DNA from: CAZVLE01 sp964627855
GTDB lineage: Bacteria > Bacillota > Dethiobacteria > DTU022
Direction: 5' to 3'
NCBI GenBank assembly: GCA_964627855.1
Contig: CAZVLE010000029.1
Coordinates: forward strand, 1 to 7,958
Length of the DNA: 7,958 bases
Shown: piece by piece, positions 1 to 6,837 of the stretch
How the letters are laid out: every line of letters starts with the position of its first letter
How positions within the stretch are numbered: the first letter of the stretch is position 1
The notes under the pieces: model-generated
The model's input: the letters and a program-made list of their open reading frames with translations, nothing else
Databases searched by the model: none
Told to the model about the DNA's origin: nothing
Program-made: the position numbers and the translations under genes

Positions 1-223
1 CAACGGTGCGGTAAGAGCGCACCAGAAACCGGGAGACCGGTTTGCTAGGTAAACCCCACCCGGAGCAAGACCAAATAGGAGGGGGATGAGGTTGCCCGCT
101 GACTCCTCGGGTTAGGTCGCTGGAGGTGCCAGGTAACTGGTATCGAAGATAGATGACTGCTGCTTTTCAGGCTTATTTGCAAAGCAGGGAAAGAACAGAA
201 CTCGGCTTATCAGCTTGCTCGGT
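1..223 (+). ncRNA. rnpB: RNase P RNA, class A, 3' part (5' end outside window)
   Basis: This is the catalytic RNA of ribonuclease P, which trims the 5' leader from tRNA precursors. Conserved blocks are readable in order: GGTAAGAGCGCACC (10-23); a P12-type hairpin with 7-bp arms at 26-32 and 37-43 around a GAGA loop; GTAAACCCCACCCGGAGCA followed by AGACCAAATAGG (49-79); AGATAGATGACTGC (147-160); and ACAGAACTCGGCTTAT (195-210). The AGACCAAATAGG form is class A, unlike the class B RNA of Bacillus. CTGCTTT at 160-166 pairs with AAAGCAG at 181-187, probably helix P19 between the last two conserved blocks. The 5' half lies beyond the left edge. The 3' end is estimated by analogy with E. coli, about 13 bases after GGCTTATC, and could be off by 10 bases. 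Confidence 0.93.
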
Positions 224-236
224 TCCTTGCTGTAAT

Positions 237-1085
237 TTAGCTAAATTCTATCCGTTCTTGTTTTTGCTCATTTTTAAAGAAATCGATGTTATCAATAATT
301 GATTCCAGCATAAATTGCCTACCCCAGTTTGATTGAGAAAAGTAGTAAAAGAGTGCTTCTCCACCAAATACCTCCTGTAATATCCTTTTTCTGGTCAAGC
401 CGGTTTCATGAAGTTTTCTAACCCGATAACAAATTTCAAGCCATTTATTATATTTACGGGCCAGTCTTTCTGTAGCATTGTTTAACCTGCCCTTTAGACC
501 ACAAAACAGTACAGTTGGTTTTAATAAGATCATATTATGGAGGCTATTTAAGTGATCGACAATATTTTCACCGGCCATGAAGCTATTTAAACTTTCCCCA
601 AGATACAGGTCGCCACAGAAGAGCCAGCGATTTAGCGGTTCAAAGAAACTGATATGATCGAATGAATGTCCCGGAGTGTGGAAAACCTTGAATTGGAAAT
701 TTGAGGTTTTGATAAGCTCAGGGGCGTCACTTGCCTCTGCTGCAGGAGGTCTGCCCCACATTATCTGGCGATATAGTTGAATGTAAGGGGGATTAGCCAT
801 TGCCTTGACTGTGCCGGGGTGAGCATAAATGGGAACGTCAAATGCTTGTTTTATAAGTTTACAGTTACCACTATGATCTTCATGCTGGTGAGTAATTACT
901 ACTTTTTTTAGAGGAAACTTCTTCAGACATTTGATAATTTCAGGTCCGACATGTGGAGGGCCACAATCTATTAACAGCCCATCAACATAATAAAAATGGT
1001 TATAATATAGTGGGCGGCCCAGAATTGTCCTGGCAACTTTAAATTCAATTACCTTTCCGTAGTCGTTAACTTCTAAGATGGCCAT
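237..1085 (-). CDS. MBL-fold metallo-hydrolase
   Basis: A metallo-beta-lactamase-fold protein of 282 residues, with no signal peptide or membrane segment seen, so probably cytoplasmic. The metal motif HxHxDH is at residues 66-71 (His66, His68, Asp70, His71), with a third-site His140 in TPGHS and bridging Asp159 in CGDLY. A sixth ligand, usually a His in a GHG-like motif near residues 190-200, is not visible: that stretch reads FCGLKG. The C-terminal part (about 205-280) is mostly helical and may be the substrate-selecting domain. The substrate cannot be told from sequence; thioesters, glyoxalase-II-like substrates or phosphodiesters are all possible. I chose the ATG at 1085, preceded by AAAAGG. 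A GTG at 1127 would add 14 residues but has no ribosome binding site and may lie at or before the transcription start. The gene converges on rnpB, 14 bases from its estimated end. Confidence 0.85.
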   Translation of the reverse strand: MAILEVNDYGKVIEFKVARTILGRPLYYNHFYYVDGLLIDCGPPHVGPEIIKCLKKFPLKKVVITHQHEDHSGNCKLIKQAFDVPIYAHPGTVKAMANPPYIQLYRQIMWGRPPAAEASDAPELIKTSNFQFKVFHTPGHSFDHISFFEPLNRWLFCGDLYLGESLNSFMAGENIVDHLNSLHNMILLKPTVLFCGLKGRLNNATERLARKYNKWLEICYRVRKLHETGLTRKRILQEVFGGEALFYYFSQSNWGRQFMLESIIDNIDFFKNEQKQERIEFS

Positions 1086-1105
1086 AGTGATATTATACCT
1101 TTTAT

Positions 1106-1134
1106 TTGTTTGATTGCAGTTACCCACTTATTAT
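1106..1134 (+). promoter_or_regulatory. possible sigma-A promoter of the galT-galK run
   Basis: TTGTTT (1106-1111) and TATTAT (1129-1134) are separated by 17 bases. The -10 matches consensus at five of six positions; the -35 keeps the TTG but is weak. Transcription would start near 1141 and run through the small ORF into galT and galK. It overlaps the putative opposite-strand promoter of the MBL-fold gene. The inference rests on hexamer match and position only. Confidence 0.35.
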
Positions 1135-1141
1135 TTTAGCA
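1133..1141 (-). promoter_or_regulatory. possible extended -10 promoter of the MBL-fold gene
   Basis: On the minus strand the sequence reads TGCTAAAAT, an extended -10 (TGn plus a hexamer) for the housekeeping sigma factor. No good -35 box is visible 17 bases further upstream. Transcription would begin near 1126, giving about 40 bases of leader to the ATG at 1085 and excluding the upstream GTG. A second TATAAT on the same strand (1092-1097) sits only six bases from the ATG and would give a nearly leaderless message; it may be coincidental. Confidence 0.3.
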
Positions 1142-1211
1142 TGCATAAGTAGAGGCAGGAAAGTCTCCTTAATACTGCGAAATAGTAATGGCGAGGAGAT
1201 GATAAAATATT

Positions 1212-1343
1212 ATGCCGACAGACCCTGAGTTAATTAAAGAAATCATATACAAGGATGACGGAAGATACCTGATTTATTATTCCCTGGCAACGAAAAATGA
1301 TTCCGAGAATAAAGGCGAGATTGATAATCATGTCCGAACTTAG
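1212..1343 (+). CDS. small conserved-looking ORF of 43 residues, function unknown
   Basis: An ATG opens 43 codons ending in TAG. The N-terminal part reads MPTDPELIKEIIYKDDGRYL and continues with IYYS, an acidic and aromatic stretch that looks like a folded beta-strand-rich peptide. The C-terminus is polar and looks disordered. No signal peptide or transmembrane helix is visible. A GAGGAG at 1193-1198 precedes the start, at a rather long spacing of 13 bases; the next in-frame codon upstream that matters is a TAA at 1203-1205, so no longer start is available. Its last 14 bases overlap galT in another frame, which fits translational coupling into galT, whose own ribosome binding site is weak. 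I have an impression of similar short GRYLIYY proteins in other Firmicutes, but could not check it. The alternative is a leader peptide or a chance ORF. Confidence 0.55.
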   Translation: MPTDPELIKEIIYKDDGRYLIYYSLATKNDSENKGEIDNHVRT

Positions 1344-2313
1344 GTGGAATCGTCATCGTGGCGAATGGATTGTTACTGCTACCCATCGCATGGATCGAAC
1401 ATTTCTACCGCCACGAGACTATTGTCCTCTTTGTCCCACTGAACCCGATGGATTTGAGACAGAGATACCGCGCCAAAATTTTGAAATTGCCGTTTTTGAA
1501 AATCGCTTTCCCAGCTTTCACCGTCATCCACCGCAGCCATCTGTTGATAATAGCTTTTCTTTCCCGGCTGCACCTGCTGAGGGTATCTGCGAGGTCGTGG
1601 TTTATACTCCCCAGCATTCGGGGAGCCTGGGTTCCCTTACCATCAACCAGCTGTGCCTTTTGATCAGAGTATGGCGTGACCGCTATCTGTCTCTTGCTGA
1701 AAATGCAGAAATTGAATATGTGCTTATTTTTGAAAACAGGGGTTCCGAGGTAGGAGTAACTTTACACCATCCGCACGGACAAATTTATGGTTTCACCTAT
1801 CTTCCTCCTGTTCCTGCCCTTGAATTAAAGCTGGCCTGTCAGTATCATGACAGGGAAAAGCAATGTCTTTATTGTGATCTCGTCAGGGACGAGCTAGAAG
1901 ATGGCCGCCGAATCGTTATAGAAAATGATAGCTTTGTCGCTTTCGTGCCCTTTGCAGCTCGTTATCCTTATGAAGTGCATCTATATTGTCGCCAACACCG
2001 CCTTAACCTGGCCGAACTTACTAACCGTGAAATCAAAGATCTTGCAAAAATCTTGCAGAGTCTGGTAAGAGGTTATGATGCTCTTTTCAAAAAAACTTTT
2101 CCCTATATAATGGTTTTACACCAGGAACCGGTCAAAAATGGCAATGGCCTGGGTCATCTTCATTTCGAGTTCTACCCACCTCTTCGCGATGCCGAAAAAT
2201 TAAAGTACCTGGCAGGTTGTGAACAGGGGGCGGGTACTTTTATCAACGACTCGCTCCCTGAAGAAAAGGCAGCCGAGATCAGAAAAGTAGTAAATGGAGT
2301 TGATTATTCTTGA
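1330..2313 (+). CDS. galT: galactose-1-phosphate uridylyltransferase
   Basis: Second dedicated Leloir step: it moves UMP from UDP-glucose to galactose-1-phosphate, giving UDP-galactose and glucose-1-phosphate, in the cytoplasm through a uridylylated histidine. The 327-residue protein shows a CPLC metal site (Cys32, Cys35), ENRFPSF (57-63), the active-site HPHGQ (147-151, nucleophile expected His149), a second CLYC pair (Cys179, Cys182), and the C-terminal metal-type histidines His264 and HLHFEFYPP (His276, His278). Its length is close to that of class I GalT. I chose the ATG at 1330 because the conserved N-terminus (ELRWNRHRGEWIV) begins there and AAAGGCGAG lies upstream. An in-frame ATG at 1297 has no ribosome binding site and would add 11 residues lying inside the small upstream ORF. 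The stop overlaps the galK start by four bases. Confidence 0.95.
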   Translation: MSELRWNRHRGEWIVTATHRMDRTFLPPRDYCPLCPTEPDGFETEIPRQNFEIAVFENRFPSFHRHPPQPSVDNSFSFPAAPAEGICEVVVYTPQHSGSLGSLTINQLCLLIRVWRDRYLSLAENAEIEYVLIFENRGSEVGVTLHHPHGQIYGFTYLPPVPALELKLACQYHDREKQCLYCDLVRDELEDGRRIVIENDSFVAFVPFAARYPYEVHLYCRQHRLNLAELTNREIKDLAKILQSLVRGYDALFKKTFPYIMVLHQEPVKNGNGLGHLHFEFYPPLRDAEKLKYLAGCEQGAGTFINDSLPEEKAAEIRKVVNGVDYS

Positions 2314-3431
2314 TCTACAAGGCAATTGCACCGGGTAGGGTTAACCTGATCGGTGAACATACAGATTATAACCAGGGTTTTGTTCTGCCCATGGCCATAT
2401 CACTGGCCATTAAATTGACCGGAGAGAAAAACCCTGCTCTCAATCGCAATATAACCGCCTATGCAAAAGAATATAATGATGAGCAAACCTTTTCTCTTGA
2501 TCATTTGAGACCGCTTCAAGGCGACCCGGGTTGGATTGACTACATTAGAAGTGTTTGCTGGGCCCTGGAAGATCAGGGGTGTAACCTTGAAGGCGCGACA
2601 TTGAAGATCGAAAGTAACATTCCTGTTGGTGCCGGTCTGAGCTCATCTGCAGCACTTGAACTCGCTACTGCCGGGGCATTGGCTGCAGCTAATGGCTGTA
2701 ATTTTTCACTGGCAGAACTGGCCCTGCTCTGCCAGAAAGCAGAAAATGAGTTTGTCGGAGTGCAGTGCGGCATCATGGATCAGTATGCTGTAGCACTGGG
2801 CCAGGAAAACAGGGCTCTTTTCCTTGATTGTCGAAACCTTGCATACGAATTAATTCCACTGGAGCTAAAAGACCATCAGCTTTTGGTTGTTGATAGCAGG
2901 GTGGAGAGAGCTTTAAGCTCTTCAGCCTACAACCGCCGCAGGGAAGAATGTGAAGAGGCAGTGCAGAAGCTGGCGGTCATACATGGAAAAAACTTTCAAG
3001 CCCTGCGCGATGTCAGTTTGGATCAAATCGAGGCAGCCAAATCAAAATTGTCCGGGGTGCTATACAAGCGGAGCCTCTATGTTATTGAAGAAAACAACAG
3101 GGTTAACGAGGCAGTCACCGCCCTGAAAGCAGGGGCTCTTGATAAATTTGGCTACCTGATGGTTCGTTCTCATGCCGGTTTGCGAGATCTATATGAGGTG
3201 AGTTGCCCTGAACTTGATCTCATAGTCGATATTGCCATGCAAGTCGATGGCGTCCTTGGTGCAAGAATGACCGGAGCTGGATTTGGTGGATGTGCCCTGG
3301 TTCTGCTTGAAAAGAAAGCAGTCGATTATGTCAAAGCACAAATTAAGGCAGCTTTTGCTGCATTAAACTGGCGAAACCCTAACTTTTATCTTACTTCTGC
3401 AGTAAATGGTCTCAGCGTTGAAAAATTATGA
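2310..3431 (+). CDS. galK: galactokinase
   Basis: GHMP-family kinase that phosphorylates galactose to galactose-1-phosphate with ATP, the substrate of the adjacent GalT. The 373-residue cytoplasmic protein carries the galactokinase signature (residues 8-27, with Arg10, Glu16, His17 and Asp19 of GRVNLIGEHTDY), the ATP-binding PVGAGLSSSAA (105-115), the expected catalytic Asp157 in CGIMDQY, and the third GHMP motif TGAGFGGC (321-328). The length is slightly short of E. coli GalK but typical for the family. The start is a TTG at 2310 inside a TTGA overlap with the galT stop; GGAG at 2296-2299 lies ten bases before it and no better start exists near the conserved N-terminus. The overlap implies co-translation with galT. 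Confidence 0.95.
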   Translation: MIYKAIAPGRVNLIGEHTDYNQGFVLPMAISLAIKLTGEKNPALNRNITAYAKEYNDEQTFSLDHLRPLQGDPGWIDYIRSVCWALEDQGCNLEGATLKIESNIPVGAGLSSSAALELATAGALAAANGCNFSLAELALLCQKAENEFVGVQCGIMDQYAVALGQENRALFLDCRNLAYELIPLELKDHQLLVVDSRVERALSSSAYNRRREECEEAVQKLAVIHGKNFQALRDVSLDQIEAAKSKLSGVLYKRSLYVIEENNRVNEAVTALKAGALDKFGYLMVRSHAGLRDLYEVSCPELDLIVDIAMQVDGVLGARMTGAGFGGCALVLLEKKAVDYVKAQIKAAFAALNWRNPNFYLTSAVNGLSVEKL

Positions 3432-3481
3432 TAAAATAGCATGGTGAAAATTACTCAATAGTATGATGGGGGTATCTTTTG

Positions 3482-4693
3482 ATGAGCTTTATGAGTGCAG
3501 CAGAGCAATATAAAATTCTCGCTGAAAATACTGCTGAAATAATTGTTGATCAGGAATTCAGAAATAAACTGGCATTAAGCGTTGCTGAAAATAAACCGCT
3601 TCGCTGCAAGCTTGGCATTGATCCATCTGCACCGGATTTACATCTGGGTCATGCTGTTGTTCTCCATAAACTGCGGCAATTTCAGGAACTGGGTCACCAT
3701 ATCATAATAATCCTCGGTGATTTTACCGGTATGGTTGGAGATCCAACCGGTCGTTCCGAAACCCGTAAGCAGCTTACTGAAGAAGAGGTACGTGCCAATG
3801 CTAGAACTTATCAGGATCAGATTTTTAATATCCTGGACCCGGAAAAAACCGAAATGGTATTCAACAGTGAGTGGCTGGCCAAGTTAACATTTGCTGATGT
3901 AATTAAACTGGCCTCGTCTCTGACTGTGGCAAGAATGATGGAAAGAGAGGACTTCTCGAAACGTTACCAGGAGAATATTCCGATCAGCATCCATGAATTT
4001 TTCTATCCCTTAATGCAGGGTTATGACTCCATCGCCATCAGGGCTGATATCGAGTTTGGTGCGACCGAACAAAAATTCAACCTGCTCATGGGTAGGCAGT
4101 TGCAGCGTGAATACGGGCAGGAACCACAGGTAGCTTTCACCATGCCTATTCTTGTAGGCACTGATGGTGTTCAAAAGATGAGTAAGAGTTTAGGAAATTA
4201 CATTGGAATTACTGAACCTCCAGACGAGATTTACGGTAAAACAATGTCAATAGCCGACGAGTTGATGCCAGAATATTATCGCCTGGCCACTGCTCTTACT
4301 TCGGCAGAAATAAAAAATATTTTAGAGGAGATTGAACAGAATAAGATTCATCCCCGTGATGCAAAAATGCGTCTTGCCCGGGAAATAGTCTCTCTTTACC
4401 ATGGTAATTCAGCTGCAAGGGAAGCGGAAGATCATTTCAAACAGGTTTTTCAGCAGCGGCTGATGCCTGAAGAAATGCCTTCATTCAGCTTTTCTGTTCC
4501 CGCAGGCTTAGTAGATGTGATGGTTAAAACAAACCTTGCAGCAAGCAGAAGTGAAGCCCGTCGTCTTATCCAGCAAAGAGGAGTTAAGGTTAACGGAGAA
4601 ACTGTCGGTTCCATCGAACTGGAGCTGAAAGATCCAGCTGAGCTGGTTATGCAGATAGGTAAAAGAAAATTTGCCCGCATCACCCTGACATAA
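3482..4693 (+). CDS. tyrS: tyrosyl-tRNA synthetase
   Basis: Class I aminoacyl-tRNA synthetase that attaches tyrosine to tRNA-Tyr. In the 403-residue protein the HIGH-like motif is HLGH (54-57), the tyrosine-pocket QGYDS is at 179-183, and the KMSKS loop is intact (232-236). An S4-type RNA-binding domain occupies about 340-403. An intact KMSKS, where the B. stearothermophilus TyrS type has KFGKS, places it in the TyrZ-like branch. ATG at 3482 is chosen because GGGGG (3468-3472) sits nine bases before it; the TTG just upstream and an ATG at 3491 are less likely. It follows galK by 50 bases. No tyrosine T-box leader fits in that gap, so it is either read from the gal promoter or has its own weak promoter near TATGATAAAAT (3427-3437). 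Confidence 0.96.
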   Translation: MSFMSAAEQYKILAENTAEIIVDQEFRNKLALSVAENKPLRCKLGIDPSAPDLHLGHAVVLHKLRQFQELGHHIIIILGDFTGMVGDPTGRSETRKQLTEEEVRANARTYQDQIFNILDPEKTEMVFNSEWLAKLTFADVIKLASSLTVARMMEREDFSKRYQENIPISIHEFFYPLMQGYDSIAIRADIEFGATEQKFNLLMGRQLQREYGQEPQVAFTMPILVGTDGVQKMSKSLGNYIGITEPPDEIYGKTMSIADELMPEYYRLATALTSAEIKNILEEIEQNKIHPRDAKMRLAREIVSLYHGNSAAREAEDHFKQVFQQRLMPEEMPSFSFSVPAGLVDVMVKTNLAASRSEARRLIQQRGVKVNGETVGSIELELKDPAELVMQIGKRKFARITLT

Positions 4694-4695
4694 CA

Positions 4696-4736
4696 AATAA
4701 GTTGAAAAAAGTGTCAGACACTTTTTTCAACTTATT
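4696..4736. terminator. perfect palindrome, probable bidirectional terminator of tyrS and acs
   Basis: Twenty-base arms (4696-4715 and 4717-4736) are exact reverse complements around a single central A. The core is GTGTCAGACAC, flanked by A6 on the left and T6 on the right, so either strand reads as an A tract, a hairpin and a U tract. It begins two bases after the tyrS stop and ends 22 bases before the acs stop, exactly where two converging genes need a shared terminator. The perfect match over all 20 bases is more than termination requires. Confidence 0.8.
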
Positions 4737-4758
4737 ATAGCCATTACTGATCATATTT

Positions 4759-6708
4759 TTATTTTTCGCTGAAGCCGTCTTTGATAGCAGCTACCACCTG
4801 CGGGTCCATTAATGTGGTTACGTCGCCCAGTTCTCTGTTTTCGGCAATATCTCTCAGAAGTCGACGCATGATTTTCCCGCTCCGTGTTTTCGGCAGTTCG
4901 TAGGTAAAGAAGATCTCTTCGGGTCTGGCAATGGCCCCGATTTTTTTACCGACGTGACTCTTAAGTTCTTTAACAAGTTCTTCATTGCCTTCCACTCCTT
5001 CTTTGAGAGTGACAAAAGCAGTGATGGCATGTCCTTTGATTTCATGCACCTTGCCAATCACAGCTGCTTCGGCAACGGAGTGGTGGTCAACAAGGGCACT
5101 TTCAACTTCCATGGTCCCGATCCTGTGGCCTGAAACATTTAGTACGTCATCTACGCGTCCCATGATCCAGTAATAACCATCAGAATCTTTCCAGGCGCCG
5201 TCTCCTGTGAAGTAAAGGCCCTCATACTGTTTCCAGTATGTATATTCATAGCGTTCATGATCTTCATAAAGTGTTCTTAGCATTGCCGGCCAGGGCGATT
5301 TAATGACCAGGAACCCTCTCTGTCCCGGTTCTATTGATTTACCCCGGTCATCGACCACATCTGCCTCAATTCCCGGAAAAGGTAATGTAGCCGAACCTGG
5401 TTTCAGGGGAGTAACACCCGGCAGAGGGGTGATCATGATCATGCCGGTTTCAGTTTGCCACCAGGTATCTACGATTGGACAATTACCTTTCCCGATATGT
5501 TCGTGATACCATAACCAGGCCTCAGGGTTAATCGGCTCACCAACAGATCCAAGTAAGCGCAGGCTGGATAGATCGCGCCCTGCCGGAAATTGATTCCCCC
5601 AGCGCATGAAAGAACGAATAGCGGTTGGCGCCGTGTAAAAAACGCTGATTTTATATTTCTCGATCAGCTCCCAAAAGCGATCCCGGGTTGGGTAGTCAGG
5701 GGTACCTTCATAAACAAAAACCGTAGCGCCATTCGATAATGGTCCGTATACAATATAACTGTGACCGGTAATCCAGCCAATATCTGCAGTGCACCAGTAG
5801 ATATCTTCTTCGTGATGGTCGAATACATAGCGAAAGGTTGTATTTACCCCAACGAGGTATCCCCCGCTAGTATGGAGGATGCCTTTCGGTTTACCGGTAG
5901 TCCCGCTACTATAGAGAATAAAAAGTGGATCCTCGGCATCCATTAGCACAGGCTCAAATTTGTCTGCGGCATTTGCCATAAGGTTGTTCCAGAGCAGATC
6001 TCTTCCTTTAACCATGTTATGTTCTGTCCCGGTGCGTTCAACAACAATAACTTTTTCGATGCTTTGGCAATCAGGCAGGACATCTTCAGCTGCTACCTTC
6101 ATGGGGATTGTCTTGCCTCTTCTGTAGGCGCCATCAGCAGTTATGAGTATCTTTGACTTCGAATCCAGGATGCGGTCTTTTAAAGCGTCAGGACTAAATC
6201 CCCCGAACACAACACTATGGATAGCACCGATTCTTGTGCAGGATAGCATTGCGATAATTGCTTCAGGAACCATTGGCATCCATATGGTAACGGCATCACC
6301 TTTTGTTACGCCAAGATCCTGGAGGACATTGCTAAACTTGCACACTTCGTTTAGTAATGCTTCGAAACTTAGTTTTATGCTATCGTTATTCTCACCATGA
6401 AAAATAAGTGCGGTTCTTTTTCCTTTGCCGCTTTCTAAATGCCTGTCCAGACAGTTTGTCGATATGTTTAGTTTGCCGTTTACAAACCACTTGAAGTAGG
6501 GTGGGTTACTATCATCCAGAACTTGCTCCCACTTTTTTCCCCATTGCAGGTCTTCAGCCATTTTTGCCCAAAAAGCAAGACGATCTTTTTTAGCTTGTTC
6601 GTAAATTTGGTCATCGTTTACAAGCGCTTTTTCCTTAAAAATATCTGAAGGTAAAAAAGGCTTCAAATGTTCTTCGCTAAATATTTCTCCATGATCTGAA
6701 TCTGTCAT
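4759..6708 (-). CDS. acs: acetyl-CoA synthetase, AMP-forming
   Basis: Activates acetate with ATP and CoA through acetyl-AMP to acetyl-CoA, in the cytoplasm. The 649-residue length is that of full Acs. Visible are the N-terminal ACAS domain with YFKWFVNGKLN (71-81), the phosphate-binding loop YSSGTTGKPKG (266-276), WWQTETG (416-422), whose tryptophan restricts the acyl pocket to acetate in known Acs, TGD (501-503), the hinge and signature GRVDDVLNVSGHR (517-529), and the C-terminal PKTRSGKIMRR (606-616). Lys612 in that motif is the equivalent of the lysine acetylated in Salmonella Acs and Bacillus AcsA. AAAGGAGG at 6717-6724, eight bases before the ATG, fixes the start. acuA lies 129 bases upstream on the same strand, so the two may share a transcript. 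The gene converges on tyrS. Confidence 0.97.
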   Translation of the reverse strand: MTDSDHGEIFSEEHLKPFLPSDIFKEKALVNDDQIYEQAKKDRLAFWAKMAEDLQWGKKWEQVLDDSNPPYFKWFVNGKLNISTNCLDRHLESGKGKRTALIFHGENNDSIKLSFEALLNEVCKFSNVLQDLGVTKGDAVTIWMPMVPEAIIAMLSCTRIGAIHSVVFGGFSPDALKDRILDSKSKILITADGAYRRGKTIPMKVAAEDVLPDCQSIEKVIVVERTGTEHNMVKGRDLLWNNLMANAADKFEPVLMDAEDPLFILYSSGTTGKPKGILHTSGGYLVGVNTTFRYVFDHHEEDIYWCTADIGWITGHSYIVYGPLSNGATVFVYEGTPDYPTRDRFWELIEKYKISVFYTAPTAIRSFMRWGNQFPAGRDLSSLRLLGSVGEPINPEAWLWYHEHIGKGNCPIVDTWWQTETGMIMITPLPGVTPLKPGSATLPFPGIEADVVDDRGKSIEPGQRGFLVIKSPWPAMLRTLYEDHERYEYTYWKQYEGLYFTGDGAWKDSDGYYWIMGRVDDVLNVSGHRIGTMEVESALVDHHSVAEAAVIGKVHEIKGHAITAFVTLKEGVEGNEELVKELKSHVGKKIGAIARPEEIFFTYELPKTRSGKIMRRLLRDIAENRELGDVTTLMDPQVVAAIKDGFSEK

Positions 6709-6726
6709 AAATTAAGCCTCCTTTGA

Positions 6727-6742
6727 ATAAAATATGTTTTAT
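6727..6742. other. short AT-rich inverted repeat in the acs 5' region
   Basis: ATAAAA and TTTTAT arms (6727-6732 and 6737-6742) surround TATG, just upstream of the acs ribosome binding site. On the minus strand a TATAAA overlaps it and could be a -10 box, but no acceptable -35 is present 16-18 bases upstream. It could be an operator half-site pair or simple AT-rich sequence. The rest of the acuA-acs gap shows no terminator hairpin. Confidence 0.2.
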
Positions 6743-6837
6743 ATTCTCCAAAATAAAAGAAATTCCTTCAAAATTCAGGCAACATTTTTTGTAGTTCCAG
6801 AAAAATATTAACTCTTAATCCTTTTAGTCGTAAATCT

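Noticed and set aside
1297..1329. Longer galT start at an ATG 33 bases upstream
   Set aside because: There is no ribosome binding site before it, the added residues are not GalT-like, and the codons overlap the small upstream ORF.
3432..3481. T-box or other riboswitch before tyrS
   Set aside because: The gap is only 50 bases and holds no T-box sequence, specifier stem or terminator.
4985..6400. Several plus-strand ORFs of 61-85 codons over acs
   Set aside because: They sit in the reverse frames of a complete, motif-rich Acs gene and lack ribosome binding sites.
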